Source of the DNA: Deltaproteobacteria bacterium
Lineage (GTDB): Bacteria > Myxococcota_A > Polyangia > Polyangiales > Ga0077539
Assembly: GCA_016218725.1 (NCBI GenBank)
Contig: JACRDB010000154.1
Coordinates: 28,946 to 92,945, forward strand
Direction of reading: 5' to 3'
Length of the DNA stretch: 64,000 bases
Within the stretch, counting starts at the first letter, position 1. Each line of letters opens with the position of its first letter. The notes beneath the pieces were generated by a model that saw only the letters and a program-made list of their open reading frames with translations, did no database searches and was not told the origin of the DNA. Both the position numbers and the translations under genes were made by a program. Shown here piece after piece: positions 1 through 8,473 of the stretch.

Positions 1-3000
1 CGAAGAGGTACGGCGCCGCCGTGCGAGGGTCCTGGGCGTCCGGCGGGGCGGGGTCCCGCGAGAGGAAGGCCCCCGTCTCCGGGTCGTACACCCGCGCCCG
101 CAGCCAGAGGAGCCCGCTCGGCCCGAGGGAGAGGTGCCCCTCGAAGCCCAGGCCCACGGCGGGCGCGCCGGGCAGCCGCCCCCAGGCGTCGTAGGGGCGG
201 GCCTCGACGGAGCCCGCGTCGCTTGCGAGCACCCGGGGCGAGCCCAGGACGTCCGTGTGGGCCACCACGCGCTCGGCGCTGGCGCCCGCGCCGCGCGTGC
301 GGAGGAAGAGCTCGTCGGCCCACGCCACGCTCTCCGCCGAGGCCCCTTCGCCCTCTTCCACCAGCGTGGCCAGGCCGTCGGCGCTGTCGAAGAGGAGCCG
401 CGTGCCCCTGCCCGCGACGTCCACCGAGGCCAGCGCCCCGAGGGGGTCGTAGCGCAGCGTTGTCACCTCCGGCGCGCCCCCGGAGGCGCGCTCGACGCGC
501 AGGAGCCGGTCCCTGGCGTCCCAGGTGTAGCGCACGGAGCGCGCCCCGGGGCCCTCCTCGGCCACCCGTCGGCCGCGCTCGTCGTAGCGGTAGACGGTCA
601 CCCCCGCGGGGCCCGTGCGCCGCAGGAGCTGGTCGTCGCCGTCGTACTCGAAGCGCGCCTCCACGCCGTCGCGGGTCTCCGTCAGGCGGTTGCCCGAGGG
701 GTCCACGGTCCACCGATGGTCGTAGGCCCCGGAGCCCGTGCGCACCTCGCGCAGGAGCCGGCCCGCGTCGTCGTAGGTGTAGCGCGTGGTGGCGTCCGCG
801 GAGCCCGCCCGCTCGCGCTGCGTGAGCCTGCGCCCGGAGCGGTCGTAGGTGTAGTCCAGCGCGAGGAGCGCGGCGTCCCCGCGGCGCACCTCCACCCGGA
901 GCACCCGGTCCCGGAGGTCGTACACCCAGGTGCGCGTGGTGCCGTCCGGGAAGCGCGCGGCGGTGCGGCGCCCCATGGCGTCCACGGTGAAGGTCGTGCG
1001 CCCCCCGGCCGCGTCGGTCATCGCCGTGAGGCGCCCGGAGGCGTCGTAGGTGTAGGCCACGGCGCCCGCGGGCGTGCGCCGCGAGACGACCCTCCCGCCG
1101 CTGTCGTAGGCCCGCTCGATGAAGGCCCCGCCCGGCAGGTCCGCGCGGAGCACGCGGCCCTGGGCGTCGCGCCGCAGGCGCACCTCCCCCGCGGGGTCCC
1201 GCACGGTCACCGGGTACTCCCCGGCGTCGAAGGTCTGCTCCACCCTGGACGCGTCGCTGTACTCGATGCGCGTGAGCCTCCCCCGCAGGTCGTGGGTGAA
1301 GCGCCGCACGGTCCCGTCCAGGTGCACCTCCTCCGAGGGCTGCCCCGCGGCGTCGTAGCGCAGCGCGCGGCTGCGCCCGCCGGGGAGCGTCACCCGCGTG
1401 AGGTAGCCGCCCTCGTCGTGGGAGAAGCGCGTGCGGCCCCCCCGCGGGTCCGTGAGCGTAACCAGGCGCCCGGCGCTGTCGTATTCATACTGGAGCCTCA
1501 CCCCGCCAGGGAGAACAGCGGTCTCCAGGTCACCGTTGCAGCGCAGGGTGTAGCTCGTGCGGCGGCCCTCCTCGTCGGTGAGGGCCGTCACCTCCCCGCC
1601 CGCGGCGTACTCCGTGGCGAGCCTCGCGCCGTCGGGCCACACGATGGCCCTCACGCGCCCGGCGCCGTCGTGCTCGAAGCGGTACACCCGCCCGAGGGGG
1701 TCGGTCATCTCCGAGGGTGCGTGGACCAGCTCCTCGCCGTCGGGGCCCAGCACCGTGGCCGACGGCCACCGCAGGAGCCACACGGCCCCCACGGCGTCCT
1801 CGTGCCGGGTGAGCCGCCCCAGGGCGTCGAAGGCGCTCGTCCAGCGCTCGCCGCCGGCCTCCGTGAGCTCCACCGGCCGGCCGAGGGCGTCGTAGCGCAC
1901 GCGGTAGTCCCCGGCGTCCGGGAGCTGGTACCGCACGGCGTCCCCCGCGGCGTTGCGCTCGTAGCGCTCCACGGAGCCCCGCGCGTCCGTGCGCGTGAGG
2001 AGGTGCCCCTCGGGGCTGTGGCTGTAGCGCTCCGTGGCCCCGTCCGGGAGCCGCTGCGTGGCGGGCTGCCCCGCGGCGTCGTAGGTGAGCAGGGTCTCCC
2101 GCCCCAGGGCGTCCCGCATTCGTACGAGCCTCCCCTCGGGGTCGTAGAAGCGCTCCAGGCGCCTCCCGGGCCCGGCGGTCTCCGCGGTGAGCCTCCCCTC
2201 GGGGTCGTAGGTGAAGGCGTAGCGCTCGGCCCCGCGCTGCACCTCGCGCGGGAGCCCGTCCATGCCGGGCGCGTAGGTCCAGCGCTCGCCGTCGGAGCTG
2301 CTCGCCCCGGTGAGCCTCCCGGCGCGGTCGCTGGTGAGGTCCAGGGCGCACGCGGGGCGCCCGTCCCCCGCGGGGCGCGCGGCGGTCAACCGCGAGACGA
2401 AGCCCTCCGGGCCCACGGCGAAGGTGAAGCCCGCGCCGTCGAGCGCGGTCTCCGCCGTCATGGCCCGCGGGTCCGCCGCGGCGAAGGTCCTCCGCAGCGA
2501 GCTCATGGCGCTCGACGCCATGGACGCCACCGCGTCGAAGGGCCCGTAGGTGAAGCTCCAGCGCCCTCCCAGGGGGTTCGTGAGGGTGTCCGTGCGGCCG
2601 CTGGTGTCGTAGGTGGCGCGCTGGGCGTTGCCGAGGGGGTCCGTCTCCGCGGTGACCCTCCCGGCGGGGTCGTAGGCGCGCAGCCAGCGGCCGCCGCGGG
2701 CGTCGGTCTCCTCCACCACGGAGCCGTGGTCGTCGTAACGGATGGAGCGCACCAGCCCCGAGGCCGCCCGGAGCGTCACCGTGCGCGTGGCCGGGTCCTC
2801 GGAGCGCTCGACGCGCACGCCGGTCTCGTCGGTGCTCGCCACCAGGCGCCCCGCGCGGTCGAACTCGTGGCGCAGCCTCACGGCGCCGCTGCCGTCGCGG
2901 GCCGTGAGGAGCAGGTGCCGGGCGTCGTAGGCGTAGCTCTCGCGCCGGCCGCTGGCGTGGGTCATCTCCGCCAGGTCGCCGCGGGCGTCGTAGCGGTACG

Positions 3001-4609
3001 TCACCGAGGCCCCACCGGGCGCCACCGCGCGGGTGATCCTCCCCGCGGTGTCGCGCTCCAGGGTGATGCTCCCGCCGTCGTGGCGGATCGCGTCGCGGGT
3101 GTAGGCGAGCCGGTGCCCGAAGCGATCCCGCAGCTCCTCCAGCCCGGCGTCCTGGTGGATCCGGAGCGTGAGCCCGTCGGGGAACCGTACAGTATACACC
3201 GCCGGGTCGAAGAGCGTGGTCCCGTCCAGCACCCGGCCGGCCACGAGCTGCGAGCGCGAGCCCAGGGCGCCGCAGTCTTCGCAGTCCAGCGTGGAGCGCG
3301 TGCCGGAGATGTCCCGCCACGCCGGGAGGATCCGGTCGCAGCTGGCAAAGAGCAGGTTGGGCTCCCAGCCGAAGATGGCCGTGCCCCGCGGGGTGGTGAC
3401 CTGCACCCGGTGCTGCGGCCGGTCGGTGATGGTGCACCCGATGATGATCCGCCCGACGGCGTGGGGCCCCTCGCCCGGCGGAGCGCTCTCGCTCAAGCGG
3501 TACTCCACGCGCTCCAGCCACCACCCGCGGCCGAAGTCCCCGACGCCCAGCCGCGCGGTGTCGTACACCCGCCGGAGACGGAACGGGAAGGCGTCATCGC
3601 CGACGGCCACGTCGATGTCCGTGCGCTCGATGGAGAGCCCCCCAGGCGCTACGGTCTCCGGGTCCACCCGCACCCTGCGCTCGACGGCGGCGCTGTTGCC
3701 CCCGAGGTCCCGAGCGGTGAGCCGCAGGGTGTAGTACCCGCCCTCCAGGAGCCCCGGGTCCAGCGTGCCCAGGGGTCCGTCGGTGACCTCCCTGGAGCCC
3801 GTGGAGAGCACCGCGTCCAGGCCCCCGCCCAGGAGCCGGAGCTCGTAGTCCACCAGGTTCGGGTCCGTCACCGTGCCGGTCACCGCGAGCGCCGCCGAGA
3901 CCGACGCGGCCTCCGCGGGCGCCGCGATGCGCACCACCGGCGGCGTCGTGTCCGCCACGCCCACCACCCCGAGGACCCAGCCCTGCTCCGCGCGGCCGCC
4001 GCGCCCGTCGGTCACCGCGACGCGCACCGCGTGGCGCCCCACCTGCGCGGGCCTCGGCACCCAGGTCACCGCCAGGCCGTCGACGCCGAGGTCCATCGGC
4101 CCCTCCAGCACCGCGAGCGTCAGCGGGTCGCCGTCCAGGTCCACGGCGTCCACCGCGTAGCGGTACGCCACCCCCGGCCTCGCGAGGGTCCCAGGCAGCG
4201 AGACGATCTCCGGCGGGCGGTTCTCCGTCGCGTCCCCGGTCGCGTCCCCGGTCGCGTCCCCCGCGCCGTCCGCGGGCGCCCCGTCTGCGGGCGTCCCGTC
4301 CTCCGGGGATGCGTCCGTCGCGCCGTCCTCCGAGGCGTCCCCCGAGGTGTCCCCTGCGCCGTCTGCGGCGTCCCCCGGGGGCGCGTCCTGGGCGCTGTCC
4401 GCGGCGGCGCTGTCCATGGCGGCGCTGTCCATGGCGGCGCTGTCCACGGCGGCGCTGTCCGCGGGGGCCGCGTCGGTGTCCGGGCCGAGGTCCGAGGCCA
4501 CCTCCGAGGCGTCCCCGCCGCTGTCCGTCCCCTGGGCCGGCTCCGCGCAGCCCGCGAGCGCCGCGACCACACCCAGCACCGCCATGCCCGAAGCGCGTAG
4601 GAAAGTCAT
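1..4609 (-). CDS. RHS/YD-repeat lipoprotein, partial (C-terminus outside window)
   Basis: The minus strand is open from an ATG at 4609 through the left edge, giving at least 1536 residues. The start MTFLRASGMAVLGVVAALAGC is a lipoprotein signal with lipobox LAGC. It is followed by an Asp/Ala-rich tether (DSAAMDSAAMDSAA type), a cadherin/Ig-like stretch (PPEIVSLPG... VDLDGDPLTL), and then about twenty in-frame YD repeats with GRLT-type spacing. The last visible codons, around 40-110, read RARVYDPETGAFLSRDP, the conserved end of the RHS core; in this family a variable, often toxic, C-terminal tip follows and would lie left of the window. Such cores form hollow shells around the tip. Surface display is inferred from the lipobox. 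The start is backed by TATAGT seven bases upstream on the minus strand. Confidence 0.93.
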   Translation of the reverse strand, partial: MTFLRASGMAVLGVVAALAGCAEPAQGTDSGGDASEVASDLGPDTDAAPADSAAVDSAAMDSAAMDSAAADSAQDAPPGDAADGAGDTSGDASEDGATDASPEDGTPADGAPADGAGDATGDATGDATENRPPEIVSLPGTLARPGVAYRYAVDAVDLDGDPLTLAVLEGPMDLGVDGLAVTWVPRPAQVGRHAVRVAVTDGRGGRAEQGWVLGVVGVADTTPPVVRIAAPAEAASVSAALAVTGTVTDPNLVDYELRLLGGGLDAVLSTGSREVTDGPLGTLDPGLLEGGYYTLRLTARDLGGNSAAVERRVRVDPETVAPGGLSIERTDIDVAVGDDAFPFRLRRVYDTARLGVGDFGRGWWLERVEYRLSESAPPGEGPHAVGRIIIGCTITDRPQHRVQVTTPRGTAIFGWEPNLLFASCDRILPAWRDISGTRSTLDCEDCGALGSRSQLVAGRVLDGTTLFDPAVYTVRFPDGLTLRIHQDAGLEELRDRFGHRLAYTRDAIRHDGGSITLERDTAGRITRAVAPGGASVTYRYDARGDLAEMTHASGRRESYAYDARHLLLTARDGSGAVRLRHEFDRAGRLVASTDETGVRVERSEDPATRTVTLRAASGLVRSIRYDDHGSVVEETDARGGRWLRAYDPAGRVTAETDPLGNAQRATYDTSGRTDTLTNPLGGRWSFTYGPFDAVASMASSAMSSLRRTFAAADPRAMTAETALDGAGFTFAVGPEGFVSRLTAARPAGDGRPACALDLTSDRAGRLTGASSSDGERWTYAPGMDGLPREVQRGAERYAFTYDPEGRLTAETAGPGRRLERFYDPEGRLVRMRDALGRETLLTYDAAGQPATQRLPDGATERYSHSPEGHLLTRTDARGSVERYERNAAGDAVRYQLPDAGDYRVRYDALGRPVELTEAGGERWTSAFDALGRLTRHEDAVGAVWLLRWPSATVLGPDGEELVHAPSEMTDPLGRVYRFEHDGAGRVRAIVWPDGARLATEYAAGGEVTALTDEEGRRTSYTLRCNGDLETAVLPGGVRLQYEYDSAGRLVTLTDPRGGRTRFSHDEGGYLTRVTLPGGRSRALRYDAAGQPSEEVHLDGTVRRFTHDLRGRLTRIEYSDASRVEQTFDAGEYPVTVRDPAGEVRLRRDAQGRVLRADLPGGAFIERAYDSGGRVVSRRTPAGAVAYTYDASGRLTAMTDAAGGRTTFTVDAMGRRTAARFPDGTTRTWVYDLRDRVLRVEVRRGDAALLALDYTYDRSGRRLTQRERAGSADATTRYTYDDAGRLLREVRTGSGAYDHRWTVDPSGNRLTETRDGVEARFEYDGDDQLLRRTGPAGVTVYRYDERGRRVAEEGPGARSVRYTWDARDRLLRVERASGGAPEVTTLRYDPLGALASVDVAGRGTRLLFDSADGLATLVEEGEGASAESVAWADELFLRTRGAGASAERVVAHTDVLGSPRVLASDAGSVEARPYDAWGRLPGAPAVGLGFEGHLSLGPSGLLWLRARVYDPETGAFLSRDPAPPDAQDPRTAAPYLF

Positions 4610-4616
4610 CCCCGAA

Positions 4617-4622
4617 ACTATA
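4617..4622 (-). promoter_or_regulatory. -10-like hexamer for the RHS gene
   Basis: TATAGT on the minus strand ends seven bases before the RHS ATG and no Shine-Dalgarno sequence intervenes. This is compatible with a leaderless transcript. Inferred from sequence only. Confidence 0.4.
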
Positions 4623-4643
4623 CCCATTCCCAGGCCGAGGGGT

Positions 4644-4660
4644 GTATACACGGTGTATAC
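4644..4660. promoter_or_regulatory. perfect inverted repeat in divergent promoter (operator candidate)
   Basis: GTATACAC-G-GTGTATAC is a perfect 8+1+8 palindrome, and its left half contains the 10-bp palindrome GTGTATACAC (4642-4651). It lies between the divergent RHS and amidohydrolase genes, upstream of the -10-like hexamers of both. AT-rich palindromes are rare in this DNA, so a dimeric repressor acting on one or both genes is a reasonable inference. No regulator gene is adjacent. Confidence 0.5.
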
Positions 4661-4684
4661 CCTCTTGGGGCCTGGCGGCGATGC

Positions 4685-4690
4685 TACCTT
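4685..4690 (+). promoter_or_regulatory. -10-like hexamer for amidohydrolase-like gene
   Basis: TACCTT ends eight bases before the ATG at 4699. It fits the window-wide pattern of TAnnnT just ahead of start codons without a clear Shine-Dalgarno sequence. Confidence 0.3.
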
Positions 4691-4698
4691 CGGGGGTG

Positions 4699-5526
4699 AT
4701 GTTCACCCTGGAGCGACCGCGGGGCCCGGCGGGGCCCGTGCTGGTGGAGGTCCCCCACGCGGGGCTCCGGGTGCCAGAGGACGTCCTCGGGGTGCTCGCG
4801 GCCCCGCCGGAGGCCCTACGCCGCGACGCGGACCTGCTGGTGGACGAGCTCTACGCGGGCTGCGTGGAGCGCGGCGCAGCGCGGCTGGTGGCGGGGCTCT
4901 CGCGCTACGTCGTGGACCTGAACCGCGACGAGGACGACGTGGACGAGCTCACCGTGGAGGGCCTCGGGCGCCCCGGGAGGCAGTGCCCCCGAGGGGTGCT
5001 CTGGCGGCAGACCGCGGACGGCGCCCCGGCGCTGTCCAGGCCCCTGTCCCTGGCGGAGTACCACGCGCGGCTGGAGCGCTACTACCGCCCGTACCACCGC
5101 GCGCTGGAGGACGAGCTCCAGAGGCTCCGGGCGCGCTACGGCAGGGCCGTGCTCCTGGCGGCGCACTCCATGCCCTCGGTGGGGCGCTCGGGGCGCGCGG
5201 ACGCGTGGGTGCGCCGCGCGGACGTGGTGCCCGGCACCCGCGGCCGGAGCACCGCCGCGGGCGCGCTCATCGACGTGGTGGACCGCCATTTTCGCGCCGC
5301 GGGGCTCACCGTCCGCCACGACGAGCCCTACCGCGGAGGCGCCACCACCGCGCGCTGGGGCCGCCCCTCCGAGGGCCTCCACGCCATCCAGGTGGAGCTC
5401 AACCGCGGGCTCTACCTCGACGAGGTCACCGGCGCCCGCCGCCCCGAGGGCTTCCGGTGGCTCTCGCTCCTGTGCGACGCCCTGGTCAGCCGCCTCGTCG
5501 AAGCGTCCCTCGCGCTGCCGTGCTAG
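4699..5526 (+). CDS. N-formylglutamate amidohydrolase family protein
   Basis: 275 residues. The N-terminus MFTLERPRGPAGPVLVEVPHAG and the later blocks SRYVVDLNRDEDD, LLAAHSMPS, GATTARWGRPSEGLHAIQVELNRGLY match the layout of the N-formylglutamate amidohydrolase (HutG/FGase) family, which hydrolyses N-formyl-glutamate to formate and glutamate late in histidine breakdown. His and Asp/Glu residues in VPHAG, DLNRDED, AAHSMPS and QVELNRG would be the metal and catalytic positions. No hut genes are nearby, so the real substrate is unknown; many family members act on other amides. It is divergent from the RHS gene across a palindromic operator. A GTG at 4696 is an alternative start. Confidence 0.8.
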   Translation: MFTLERPRGPAGPVLVEVPHAGLRVPEDVLGVLAAPPEALRRDADLLVDELYAGCVERGAARLVAGLSRYVVDLNRDEDDVDELTVEGLGRPGRQCPRGVLWRQTADGAPALSRPLSLAEYHARLERYYRPYHRALEDELQRLRARYGRAVLLAAHSMPSVGRSGRADAWVRRADVVPGTRGRSTAAGALIDVVDRHFRAAGLTVRHDEPYRGGATTARWGRPSEGLHAIQVELNRGLYLDEVTGARRPEGFRWLSLLCDALVSRLVEASLALPC

Positions 5527-5572
5527 ACCGCGGCTAGACCGCGCCTACCCTGGAAGCCATGGCTCTCGCGGT

Positions 5573-5842
5573 CTAACGAACGACGGAGCTCTCGTTGGTG
5601 GTGCTGGCCCCGCGGCGCACCTCCAGGCGATAACGGCTGTTGGTGGTCTGGAGGTAGTACACCTCCTGGCCGGCCACCCGGAGGATCCGCCGGACCGGGG
5701 TGGTGACATACTCGTGCAGCCCATCCGGGAACTCGATCACCACCACCGCGCCCCGGCGCGGGGCTCGCACCAGGCGACCCACGACAGGCCGCCCGGGTTT
5801 GGAACCGAGCTTGCGGAGCACGACCTCCACGACCCGGAGCAT
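5573..5842 (-). CDS. small protein of unknown function
   Basis: 89 residues, starting MLRVVEVVLRKLGSKPGRPV. The protein is basic and beta-strand rich (GAVVVIEFPDGLHEYVTTPVRRILRV, then VYYLQTTNSRYRLEVRR), with no signal peptide, Cys cluster or membrane segment. The look is of a small nucleic-acid-binding or barrel-type protein, but I do not recognise a family. It is divergent from the helicase gene across 90 bases that contain a short stem-loop, and convergent with the amidohydrolase-like gene (46-base gap). The longer open frame upstream overlaps the helicase gene antisense and was not used. Confidence 0.6.
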   Translation of the reverse strand: MLRVVEVVLRKLGSKPGRPVVGRLVRAPRRGAVVVIEFPDGLHEYVTTPVRRILRVAGQEVYYLQTTNSRYRLEVRRGASTTNESSVVR

Positions 5843-5877
5843 AACACGACCACAACGGGGGAGCCATCCATCCGTCG

Positions 5878-5896
5878 CGCAACTTTCTTTGTTGCG
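5878..5896. promoter_or_regulatory. inverted repeat between divergent genes
   Basis: CGCAAC-TTTCTTT-GTTGCG is a perfect 6-bp stem with a 7-base loop, roughly midway between the small gene (start 5842) and the helicase gene (start 5933). It could be an operator for either. Function inferred from position only. Confidence 0.3.
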
Positions 5897-5932
5897 ACAG
5901 TGTCCCCCGAGGACTCCGCGGGTGCGGTAGAA

Positions 5933-8473
5933 ATGCAGCCCGTGCGAAAGGGCCCGGTCCCAGCTCCCGAAGGGCCCGAGGGCCCTCGAAGAAGACCCCC
6001 GGCCCGCACCCGGGGCCAGGAGACCCCCTATGGCCGGGCCGTGGAGCGCGCCCGGGAGGCCCTCGGGCGCCAGGGGCGCACACCCTCGGCCATCCAGGAA
6101 GCCTGCTTCGCGGCGCTGTCCCGGCCCGAGAACGCCCTGGTGGTGGCCCCCACCGGCAGCGGGAAGACCGCCGCGGTGCTCCTGCCACTCCTGGCGTCGC
6201 GCGCGGAGACCGAACCCTCGCCGGGGGTGGGGCTTCTCTACATCGCCCCGGTGCGGGCGCTGGTGTCCACCCACACCGCCGTACTTGAGGGGCTGGTGCG
6301 CGACCTCGGCCTCGCGCTCCGGGTGCGGAGCCGCTCCGGGGACACGAGCTCTTCGGAGAGGGCCCGGCAGGTCCGGTCGCCGCCGGAGGTGCTGGTCACC
6401 ACGCCGGAGTCCCTCGGGGTGCTCCTCGGGGGCGCCGGGAGCCGGATTCTGGAAGGCGTCCGGGAGGTGGTGCTGGACGAGGTGCACCTCCTGGCCTCGG
6501 GCAAGCGAGGCGCGCTCCTGGCGGCCACGCTGGAGGTGCTCGACGCGCTCCAACGCGCGCAGGGGGCGCCTCCCCCGAGGAGGCTCGCGCTAAGCGCCAC
6601 GGCGGAGCCGGTGGAGGCCATGGCCGCCTGGGTGGGGCCCGGGACGCGGGTGGTGGCCGTCGGAGGACAGAGCCCCCCGAGGGTCTCCCTCGGGAGCGTG
6701 GCCCTGGAGGAGCCGTACCCTCCGGCCCGCTGGACCTGGCGGACCGCGCTGCCGAGGGTGGCCCGGCGCCTGGCCGAAGCCGACGGCCTGGTGCTGCTGT
6801 TCGTGGGCTCCCGCGCCCGCGCGGAGCAGTGGGCCCTGGCCCTGCGGGACGTGCTCCCTCCGAGGGTGCCCGTGGCGTGCTACCACGGCTCCCTCGGCGC
6901 CGAGGAGCGCGCGGAGATCGCGCGCCGGGCCCTCGCCGGAGAGCTCCGCGCGGTGGTGTCCACCAGCGCCCTGGAGGCCGGCGTGGACCTCCCGGCGGTG
7001 CGCGAGGTGCTCCTCCTCGGGGCCCCCGGGAGCGTCACCCGCGCCGTGCAGGCCGCGGGCCGCGCGGAGCACCGCCCGGGCTCCACCCCCAGGGCCACGG
7101 TGCTGCCCGTGGACGCCTGGGACACCGTGCGCGCGGCGGCCGTGGTGGAGGCCCTCGCGGCCGGCGAGCGGGAGCCCGTGGAGCTGCGCGCCCGGGACCT
7201 GGACGTGGCCATCCAGGCGGCGCTCGGGCGCGTGGCCCTGGGGCCCTGCACCCGGGAGGAGCTCTCCCGCACCCTGCGCCGGTCCTGGCCCTTCCAGGGC
7301 CTCACGGAGCGCGACCTGGACGCGGTCCTGGGGTTCCTCTCCACCGGCGGAGACGCCTTCCGGGCGTACCCCGAGCTCGCCCGGGTGGTCACCGACGGCG
7401 AGCGCTACGCCCTGGCCAGCGAGAGGGCCCGGCGGCGCTACGTGCAGCACGTCGGGACCATCTCCGGCGACGCCATGGTGCCCGTGCGCGCAGGCGATGT
7501 GGTGGTAGGCCAGCTCGAAGGTCGCTACGCCGCGCTCCTCTCCCCCGGAGACCGCTTCGTCCTCGGCGGGCGCACCTGGCGCGTCACGGACGCCACCGGG
7601 GCCGAGCTCCGCGTGCGCCGCGACCGCGACGACGCCCGCGCGGTCCCTCGCTGGACCGGCGGCCGCGGGGCCTTCTCCGAGACCGTCGCCGCCCGCGCCG
7701 AGGCCCTCTGGGGCCGTTTGGAGAGCGCCCGGAGCCCCGAGGACGTGAGCGCAACGCTCGGGTGTGCTGTGGGTGAAGGTAGGGCGGTGTGGGCTCTGGT
7801 CGAGGCCCAGCGCCGGGTGGCGCGGTTGCCTTCGGGCGCGCGGAGCACCGTGGAGCTGGTGCGCGAGGGCTCGGCGACGCACCTGGTGGCGTACGCCTTT
7901 GGCGGCGCCATGGCCCACGAGGTGCTGGCCCGCGCGGTGGCCTGGAGGCTGCGGGAGAAGACGGGCCTCGGGGCGGAGGTGAGCGCCCAGGACGAGCTGT
8001 TGTGCGTGTCCGTGGAGGGCGCTCCAAGGCTGGACGAGCGGGCGGTGAGGGCGCTCTTCTCCCCGGCAGGGCTGCGCGAGGACTTCCTGGCGGCGGCGGG
8101 CGAGGGGGTGCTGGCGGGGGCGTATTTCCGCGAGGTGGCGCGGGTGTCGCAGCTGTGGTCGCCGGAGCGCCAGCGGCCCGGCACGGTGTCCCCGGCGCTC
8201 TTGTACGACGTGCTGCGCAAGCACGACCCGGGGCACTGCCTCCTGCGGGCGCTGGACCACACGCTCTGGACGGCGCTGGAGGGCCCTCGGGCCGAGCGCG
8301 TGCTGGAGGCCCTGGCCGCGCGTCCGTGGGCGCTCTCCCGGCTCCGGGGGCCGTCGCCGTTGGCGATCCCGGTGTTCGCGTGGGGGGCCCGGGACACGGT
8401 CTCTCCCGAGGACCCGGAGACGGCCCTGGCCGCCGCGGCCCACGCGCTCTTCCAGCGCGCGGCGGGGCCGTGA
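5933..8473 (+). CDS. Lhr-like superfamily 2 DNA helicase
   Basis: 846 residues. Walker A APTGSGKT (Lys78), DEVH box 182-185 and SAT 221-223 mark a superfamily 2 helicase. The second RecA domain has CYHGS, VVSTSALEAGVDLP and QAAGRAEHRPG, the form of motifs V and VI seen in Lhr-type helicases rather than RecQ or RecG. A few hundred further residues follow, as in Lhr-Core proteins. The stop codon overlaps the start of the phosphoesterase gene (GTGA), so the two are translationally coupled. In many bacteria a helicase like this is grouped with a PdeM phosphoesterase, an ATP-dependent DNA ligase and an exonuclease in DNA repair; the last two are not in this window. The start at 5933 clears the antisense small gene; an upstream extension is open but would overlap it. 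Confidence 0.88.
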   Translation: MQPVRKGPVPAPEGPEGPRRRPPARTRGQETPYGRAVERAREALGRQGRTPSAIQEACFAALSRPENALVVAPTGSGKTAAVLLPLLASRAETEPSPGVGLLYIAPVRALVSTHTAVLEGLVRDLGLALRVRSRSGDTSSSERARQVRSPPEVLVTTPESLGVLLGGAGSRILEGVREVVLDEVHLLASGKRGALLAATLEVLDALQRAQGAPPPRRLALSATAEPVEAMAAWVGPGTRVVAVGGQSPPRVSLGSVALEEPYPPARWTWRTALPRVARRLAEADGLVLLFVGSRARAEQWALALRDVLPPRVPVACYHGSLGAEERAEIARRALAGELRAVVSTSALEAGVDLPAVREVLLLGAPGSVTRAVQAAGRAEHRPGSTPRATVLPVDAWDTVRAAAVVEALAAGEREPVELRARDLDVAIQAALGRVALGPCTREELSRTLRRSWPFQGLTERDLDAVLGFLSTGGDAFRAYPELARVVTDGERYALASERARRRYVQHVGTISGDAMVPVRAGDVVVGQLEGRYAALLSPGDRFVLGGRTWRVTDATGAELRVRRDRDDARAVPRWTGGRGAFSETVAARAEALWGRLESARSPEDVSATLGCAVGEGRAVWALVEAQRRVARLPSGARSTVELVREGSATHLVAYAFGGAMAHEVLARAVAWRLREKTGLGAEVSAQDELLCVSVEGAPRLDERAVRALFSPAGLREDFLAAAGEGVLAGAYFREVARVSQLWSPERQRPGTVSPALLYDVLRKHDPGHCLLRALDHTLWTALEGPRAERVLEALAARPWALSRLRGPSPLAIPVFAWGARDTVSPEDPETALAAAAHALFQRAAGP

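Noticed and set aside
3185..3200. GTACAGTATACACC motif resembling the operator at 4644
   Set aside because: It lies inside the RHS coding region in frame (YTVRF) and lacks the second half of the palindrome.
134..4600. Large plus-strand open frame of 1488 codons
   Set aside because: It is antisense to the RHS gene, whose YD repeats, lipobox and RHS core end are unmistakable on the minus strand; the plus-strand product is an Arg/Pro/Ala shadow.
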